From Phycisphaerales bacterium UBA2421 (GTDB taxonomy: Bacteria; Planctomycetota; Phycisphaerae; Tepidisphaerales; Tepidisphaeraceae), in assembly GCA_002343075.1 (NCBI GenBank), contig DDRH01000004.1, forward strand, positions 33,392 to 97,391: a stretch of DNA of 64,000 nt, in the 5' to 3' direction. The notes under the pieces were generated by a model. It was not told where the DNA came from. It made no database searches and worked only from the letters and a program-made list of their open reading frames with translations. A program made the translations under genes and the position numbers. How positions within the stretch are numbered: the stretch's first letter is position 1; each line of letters starts with the position of its first letter. Positions 60,615-64,000 of the stretch are shown piece after piece.

Positions 60615-61916
60615 CTAGTCAGCAGGGGTCATCGGCTTCCAATTCTGGTCCTGGAACACTGAGCTGGGGTCGAAGTTGGGGCTGTTGCTCAGGATGTAGC
60701 TGCCATCGCCACGGCTCCACGCGTGGTTGTAGCCGCTGGTGAGCTCCACGCGTCCATTACCGCCATCGTTCCAGGTCTCCACTTCGCGGATGGCCTTCAC
60801 GAACTGCGTGTGCTGGCGGTCCTGCGCCGACTGCTGCTGCTCCCAGCTGCGCATCTGCTGGTCGTAGCCGGCCATGCGCTCGTTGTGGCGCGCGGTGTTC
60901 GCGGCGCCCTGGGCCTGGATGTCGGCCATGCGCCGGTTGTGCCCTTCGGTCATCTGGCGGGTCTGCTCATCGATGGCGGCCATGCGCATGTGATGCATCC
61001 GGTCCTGCTGCTGGCGCAGCTGCGCGAAGTAGCCTTCCACGGCCTGCTTCCAGGCGGGGTTGGTGCGGAAGCTCGATTTGATCGTGGCCAGTGCGCGCTC
61101 GGCCTCATCACGACGGCTGGCCGGGAAGCGGAGGATGCTCCGCTCGCTGGCGTTGCTGTTGGTGAGCTGCTGGTACTCGCCGGTATACATGTTCTGCGAC
61201 ACGTTGATGACGTTGAGCACCGAGACCAGCGCGATGCCCTCGGTGCCATCGTTCCACTTCAGCCTGGCGATGATCGCGCTGGGTTGCAGCGTGGCCTGGC
61301 CTCCCCACTGCTCGAAGGCCGCTTTCGTCTGTGCGGCCATGCGCTCCATCTCGCGTGCCACCTCCGCGTTCTCCTTCACCTCGGTGATGCTCGCCCCACG
61401 GAGCTCGCGCGGCGCGAACACCTCGCGCAGGTAGCTGGCGGCATCCATGGGACCGCCCACCTCGCAGCCGCCCTGCTGAGCCTGCATCTGCAGGTTCTGC
61501 ATCATCATCATGTCGCTGGCCGATGACCAGCTGTGATTGGGCAGCACCTGATAGCGGATGGCGCCATCGGGTGAGCTCGCGCTCCATTTCGCGGCGATCA
61601 TCTCGCCCCGGCACTCGTTCAGCCCCTTCCACGACACGCCGCCCTCATGGGTCCAGCCCTTCGGCAGCAGCACGCTGAAGGCCTCGGCCGGGCGCTCGAA
61701 TCCCTGAGCATCCATGAAGCGCACCCGCTCGAGCACGGTGTAGTCCTTGCCCTCCACGAAGCGCGGCTGCTGCTCATCGCTCATGTCCCTTGCCTCTTCT
61801 GGGCTTTCCTCCGAACCAGCCGACCGGCCAGGGCCACTGGAACAGGCTACGAATGCGGCGAGCAGGCCAATCAGGGGTGCACGGGCGATGGTCATAATGG
61901 AAGTTTTCACCCTCAT
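60615..61916 (-). CDS. Lipoprotein with Met/Gln/His-rich helical region, unknown function
   Basis: 433 residues. Lipoprotein signal with lipobox FVAC (Cys 25). A globular part with VLLPKGWTHEGGVSWKGLNECRGEM and LPNHSWSSASDMMMM, then a mixed domain with LTNSNASERSILRFPASRRDEAERALATIK, and a long helical, Met/Gln/His/Arg-rich stretch (RMHHMRMAAIDEQTRQM, MADIQAQGAANTARHNERM) ending in a small beta domain, VELTSGYNHAWSRGDGSYILSNSP. No family recognised with confidence. Follows the PIN toxin gene by 30 bases, same strand. Confidence 0.65.
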   Translation of the reverse strand: MRVKTSIMTIARAPLIGLLAAFVACSSGPGRSAGSEESPEEARDMSDEQQPRFVEGKDYTVLERVRFMDAQGFERPAEAFSVLLPKGWTHEGGVSWKGLNECRGEMIAAKWSASSPDGAIRYQVLPNHSWSSASDMMMMQNLQMQAQQGGCEVGGPMDAASYLREVFAPRELRGASITEVKENAEVAREMERMAAQTKAAFEQWGGQATLQPSAIIARLKWNDGTEGIALVSVLNVINVSQNMYTGEYQQLTNSNASERSILRFPASRRDEAERALATIKSSFRTNPAWKQAVEGYFAQLRQQQDRMHHMRMAAIDEQTRQMTEGHNRRMADIQAQGAANTARHNERMAGYDQQMRSWEQQQSAQDRQHTQFVKAIREVETWNDGGNGRVELTSGYNHAWSRGDGSYILSNSPNFDPSSVFQDQNWKPMTPAD

Positions 61917-61946
61917 CGGGAAAGTGCCCCGAATGTGAACGTACGG

Positions 61947-62381
61947 TCAGGCCTTCCTCACAGCATGCTTCAGCAGGAAGTCCTCCGGGGCAAGCACCTC
62001 CATCGCTGCGAATCTCCAGTCGCGCTTGTCATGTGTGATAATGCTCGTGCAGCCCGCATCGACTGCTGAGAAGTACTGGAACCCGTCCTCGATGTCCGTG
62101 ATGCGTGGATCGGCCATGGTGCGCTCCACAGCCTTGGATCCCATGGTGGTGATCCGGAGTTTCTCCGCCAGCAGCGCGACTTTCTTCCGGGCCAGCTTCT
62201 TCCCGTTCTTCTTCTCCGCGAAGTAGGCCCCGATCGCCAGGCACAGCGGTGAGGTGTACACCTCGAAGCGCTTGTCATCAGCGAGGCTCAGCACGCGGGC
62301 GCACGCCCCGAAACGCGGGTACTCATTGCAGAGCACCGTGACAAGGACGTTGGCGTCGAGGAAGATTCGCTTGGGGGGCAT
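61947..62381 (-). CDS. PIN-domain protein, probable toxin
   Basis: 144 residues. VapC-like PIN fold: the first metal Asp in IFLDANVLVTVL (residue 8), a second acidic site in RITDIEDGFQYFSAVDAG, and a third Asp in SIITHDKRDWRFA, spaced as in PIN RNases. Preceded on the same strand by the DUF6364-like antitoxin gene, 93 bases away, with an inverted repeat in the gap. Toxin action on RNA is inferred from the family. Confidence 0.85.
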   Translation of the reverse strand: MPPKRIFLDANVLVTVLCNEYPRFGACARVLSLADDKRFEVYTSPLCLAIGAYFAEKKNGKKLARKKVALLAEKLRITTMGSKAVERTMADPRITDIEDGFQYFSAVDAGCTSIITHDKRDWRFAAMEVLAPEDFLLKHAVRKA

Positions 62382-62393
62382 GGGGTTAATTCA

Positions 62394-62467
62394 AACCGCA
62401 AAGACGCAAAGACCGCCAAGAAGCCCAGTACGGAATTACCCTTTGCGCTCTTTGCGTCTTTGCGGTT
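62394..62467. repeat. Inverted repeat in the antitoxin-toxin gap
   Basis: AACCGCAAAGACGCAAAG (62394-62411) and its exact reverse complement (62450-62467) are separated by 38 bases. The words CAAAGACGCAAAG are a common Bacteroidota intergenic repeat. Same inverted short-word architecture as the elements in the left part, but different words. Confidence 0.8.
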
Positions 62468-62474
62468 ACCTCTT

Positions 62475-62738
62475 CTACCGCTTCCTCCGGCTGGCCAAGT
62501 AATCCTTCTTCAGGTCCCGCTCGGCGGCGTTCTTGCGTACGTAGGTCGCTTCGCCCTCGGCCACCTGGCTGATCCAATCGCTCACGGGCAGCTCGTCCAG
62601 GCTCCGGTAGCGCTTGTCGGTAACCTTGCTCAGCATGAACTCGATGAGCCGCGAGAGGCTGATGTTGTTCGCCTCGGCGAAGGCCTTGGCCCGCTCGGCC
62701 ACGCCCGCGTCGAAGCTGAGGGTGAGTTTGGTGTCCAT
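62475..62738 (-). CDS. DUF6364-like antitoxin (ribbon-helix-helix)
   Basis: 87 residues. N-terminus TKLTLSFDAGVAERAKAFAEANNISLSRLIEFMLSKVT matches the ribbon-helix-helix DUF6364 family often paired with PIN toxins; the C-terminal part SLDELPVSDWISQV would wrap the toxin. Start ATG at 62738 is 21 bases from a TACATTTG box (62766-62759). The distance to the toxin gene (93 bases) is large for a TA pair and is caused by the inverted repeat. Confidence 0.8.
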   Translation of the reverse strand: MDTKLTLSFDAGVAERAKAFAEANNISLSRLIEFMLSKVTDKRYRSLDELPVSDWISQVAEGEATYVRKNAAERDLKKDYLASRRKR

Positions 62739-62758
62739 AAGGATGGATGTTTGCACGG

Positions 62759-62766
62759 CAAATGTA
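62759..62766 (-). promoter_or_regulatory. Bacteroidota-type promoter of the TA pair
   Basis: Minus strand TACATTTG, exact TAnnTTTG; a TTTG (62792-62789, minus strand) lies 22 bases further upstream as a -33-like element (consensus spacing 19). Confidence 0.5.
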
Positions 62767-62813
62767 CAACATCAATACGTATAATTATCAAACGGCTTGG
62801 ACACCACAAGAGA

Positions 62814-63383
62814 TCAGTCCCAGTGGGGCATTCCAGACATCAGCAAGCGGACATCGTCTGACGCCGGCGATGGCTCTAGATCCCATAATCGCTTCAGCAG
62901 CCCAGCTAGATGTCCTGCTCCACCAACGCATTCGTAGCTCAGCACCTTCTGCCTGCCGGGCCTCTCGATCTTCAGCCAGCAGGCTCCGCCATCCTTGCAG
63001 TCTCCGCATCCGGTCACCTCATTCAGCCGACCAAGATCCATGGTATCCACCATGGCGAGCAGAGCGTCCATGCGATCGGGGGGAACGCGAGCCCATATCC
63101 TCTGGTCCGGCTTCTCCGAACTCTCCAATACACCAGCCCTACGAACACCCGTGATGCCCCAACGGTGCAATGTGTACTCGTGCCAGCAGTAACCATGGCA
63201 CATGCCAAAGGAGCTTCCGAATGAGATTCCGATCGGATGCGAAGGCGGCAACGTATCGCGAAGCGCGATTGCATGGCCGGGCTCAGTAACGGCAGCGTCG
63301 TCTAGCTCATGCTCCCGATTCGCCCCACAAGAAGACATCAGCGCAGCGCCGAGCACAATAAACGGCACTGACTTTCTGATCAT
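62814..63383 (-). CDS. DUF6438-like lipoprotein
   Basis: 189 residues. Lipobox LMSSC (Cys 19). The body has ISFGSSFGMCHGYCWHEYTLHRWG, like the DUF6438 signature F-G-x-C-x-G-x-C, a basic-hydrophobic run, and a second Cys cluster CGDCKDGGACW. Function unknown; the cysteines may bind metal or form disulfides. It follows ffh by 25 bases on the same strand and may be co-transcribed with it. Confidence 0.7.
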   Translation of the reverse strand: MIRKSVPFIVLGAALMSSCGANREHELDDAAVTEPGHAIALRDTLPPSHPIGISFGSSFGMCHGYCWHEYTLHRWGITGVRRAGVLESSEKPDQRIWARVPPDRMDALLAMVDTMDLGRLNEVTGCGDCKDGGACWLKIERPGRQKVLSYECVGGAGHLAGLLKRLWDLEPSPASDDVRLLMSGMPHWD

Positions 63384-63408
63384 CTCATTTTCTAATCTCC
63401 TGACCGAC

Positions 63409-64000
63409 CTACCTCCTCATCCCCTGCGCGGCCTGCATCTGCCGCATCATGTTCATCATCTTGGACTTGTCACCCATCATTTTCATCATCTTGCGCATGT
63501 CCTCGAACTGCTTCATCAGGCGGTTCACCTCCTCGATGCCGCGTCCGCTGCCCTTGGCCAGTCGCGCGCGGCGGCTGCCGTTGATGACCGAGGGGTTCTT
63601 GCGCTCCTCCGGCGTCATGCTCTGGATGATGGCCTCGATGCCCTTGAAGGCGTCATCGGGGATGTCGATGTTCTTGATCGCCTTGCCCACGCCGGGGATC
63701 ATGCCCATGAGGTCCTTCATGTTCCCCATCTTCTTGATCTGCCCGATCTGCTCCAGGAAATCGTCGAAGCCGAACTGGTCCTTCGCGATCTTCTTGCTCA
63801 GCTCACGCGCCTGCTTCTCGTCGAACTGCTCCTGCGCGCGCTCCACCAGCGAGACCACATCGCCCATGCCCAGGATGCGCCCCGCCATGCGGTCGGGGTG
63901 GAACTCGTCCAGCGCCTCCATCTTCTCCCCGGTGCCGATGAACTTGATCGGCTTGTCCACCACGCTGCGGATGGAGAGCGCCGCGCCGCCGCGCGCATCG
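63409..64000 (-). CDS. ffh: Signal recognition particle protein Ffh, 5' end outside the window
   Basis: C-terminal 197 codons of Ffh, beginning within DARGGAALSI of the GTPase G domain and continuing with KFIGTGEKMEALDEFHPDRMAGRILGMGD (guanine-specific loop and start of the M domain). The M domain has the Met-rich signal-sequence groove (MKMMGDKSKMMNMMRQM) and SGRGIEEVNRLMKQF. It delivers nascent membrane proteins to FtsY. A single-copy housekeeping gene, relevant to the origin of this part of the window. The frame runs past 64,000. Confidence 0.95.
   Translation of the reverse strand, partial: DARGGAALSIRSVVDKPIKFIGTGEKMEALDEFHPDRMAGRILGMGDVVSLVERAQEQFDEKQARELSKKIAKDQFGFDDFLEQIGQIKKMGNMKDLMGMIPGVGKAIKNIDIPDDAFKGIEAIIQSMTPEERKNPSVINGSRRARLAKGSGRGIEEVNRLMKQFEDMRKMMKMMGDKSKMMNMMRQMQAAQGMRR

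Noticed and set aside
62394..62467. tRNA or small RNA suspected in the antitoxin-toxin gap
   Set aside because: The inverted arms are explained by a reiterated word repeat; no tRNA features such as a T-loop.
45342..64000. Genomic island or prophage explaining the right part
   Set aside because: No integrase, tRNA, att repeat or phage gene; housekeeping ffh is present, so a chimeric join is more likely.

Overview
The window reads as two unlike genomes joined near position 45,330-45,345. Positions 1 to about 45,330 look like a planctomycete, probably of the Phycisphaerae/Tepidisphaerales kind. The evidence is a giant exported protein with a LEPR-XLL-type N-terminus, a dockerin plus PEP-CTERM-like protein, a TPR protein with a CxxxxCH motif, a PilMNO/PilB/PilT/PilC cluster, and sigma70-type promoters (TTGACA-N17-TAnnnT). 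From about 45,342 to 64,000 the genes look like a high-GC Bacteroidota (Flavobacteriales-like) organism: an S9 prolyl oligopeptidase lipoprotein, a HisKA_2-type kinase, a DUF4468-like protein, a Bacteroidota-style GlmU-like protein, a DUF47/Pit pair, and ffh. Several of these genes carry a TAnnTTTG-type -7 box just upstream, the Bacteroidota promoter signature. There is no integrase, tRNA or IS at the join, and the right part holds the housekeeping gene ffh. A chimeric assembly is therefore more likely than an 18.7 kb transfer.

Left part, in order: 3'-truncated trigger factor (minus); an HTH protein and an FHA-domain protein (minus); the 2,293-aa exported multidomain protein (plus); hemW; the pilus motor operon pilM-N-O-(P-like)-B-T-C (11.2-18.9 kb). 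Then come a membrane protein and a TPR/CxxxxCH protein (minus), a dockerin/PEP-CTERM protein, lexA with a clear promoter, an esterase, and a RAYT (IS200-like) pseudogene with an internal amber stop, flanked by REP-type double palindromes. After that: a PilZ protein, a marR-type regulator, a pirin, a YceI protein, a polytopic membrane protein, an M48 protease, a SpoU methyltransferase / UPF0316 / TPR set, a HEAT-repeat exported protein, a methyltransferase, mutS, an EEP-family exported protein, an ABC-2 permease / SCO / DUF420 set (cytochrome oxidase assembly), hisH, an OmpA-like lipoprotein, a LapA-like protein, and the prepilin peptidase pilD.

Right part: prolyl oligopeptidase; kinase; DUF4468-like protein; an NYN nuclease-type protein with a cold-shock-like tail; a soluble histidine kinase with two single-domain response regulators; a KefB-type antiporter with DUF486; a small two-TM conserved protein; a gamma-carbonic-anhydrase-like protein; DUF47 + Pit; a GlmU-like protein; two tandem paralogous TPR proteins; a lipoprotein; a PIN toxin/DUF6364-like antitoxin pair with an inverted repeat in its gap; a DUF6438-like lipoprotein; and 5'-truncated ffh.

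Between co-directional genes in both parts lie short elements whose arms are built from reiterated short words in inverted orientation (16.4, 22.7-23.05, 27.9 and 62.4 kb). No rRNA, tRNA, CRISPR array or intact insertion sequence was seen. Family names come from reading the translated sequences, without database searches.
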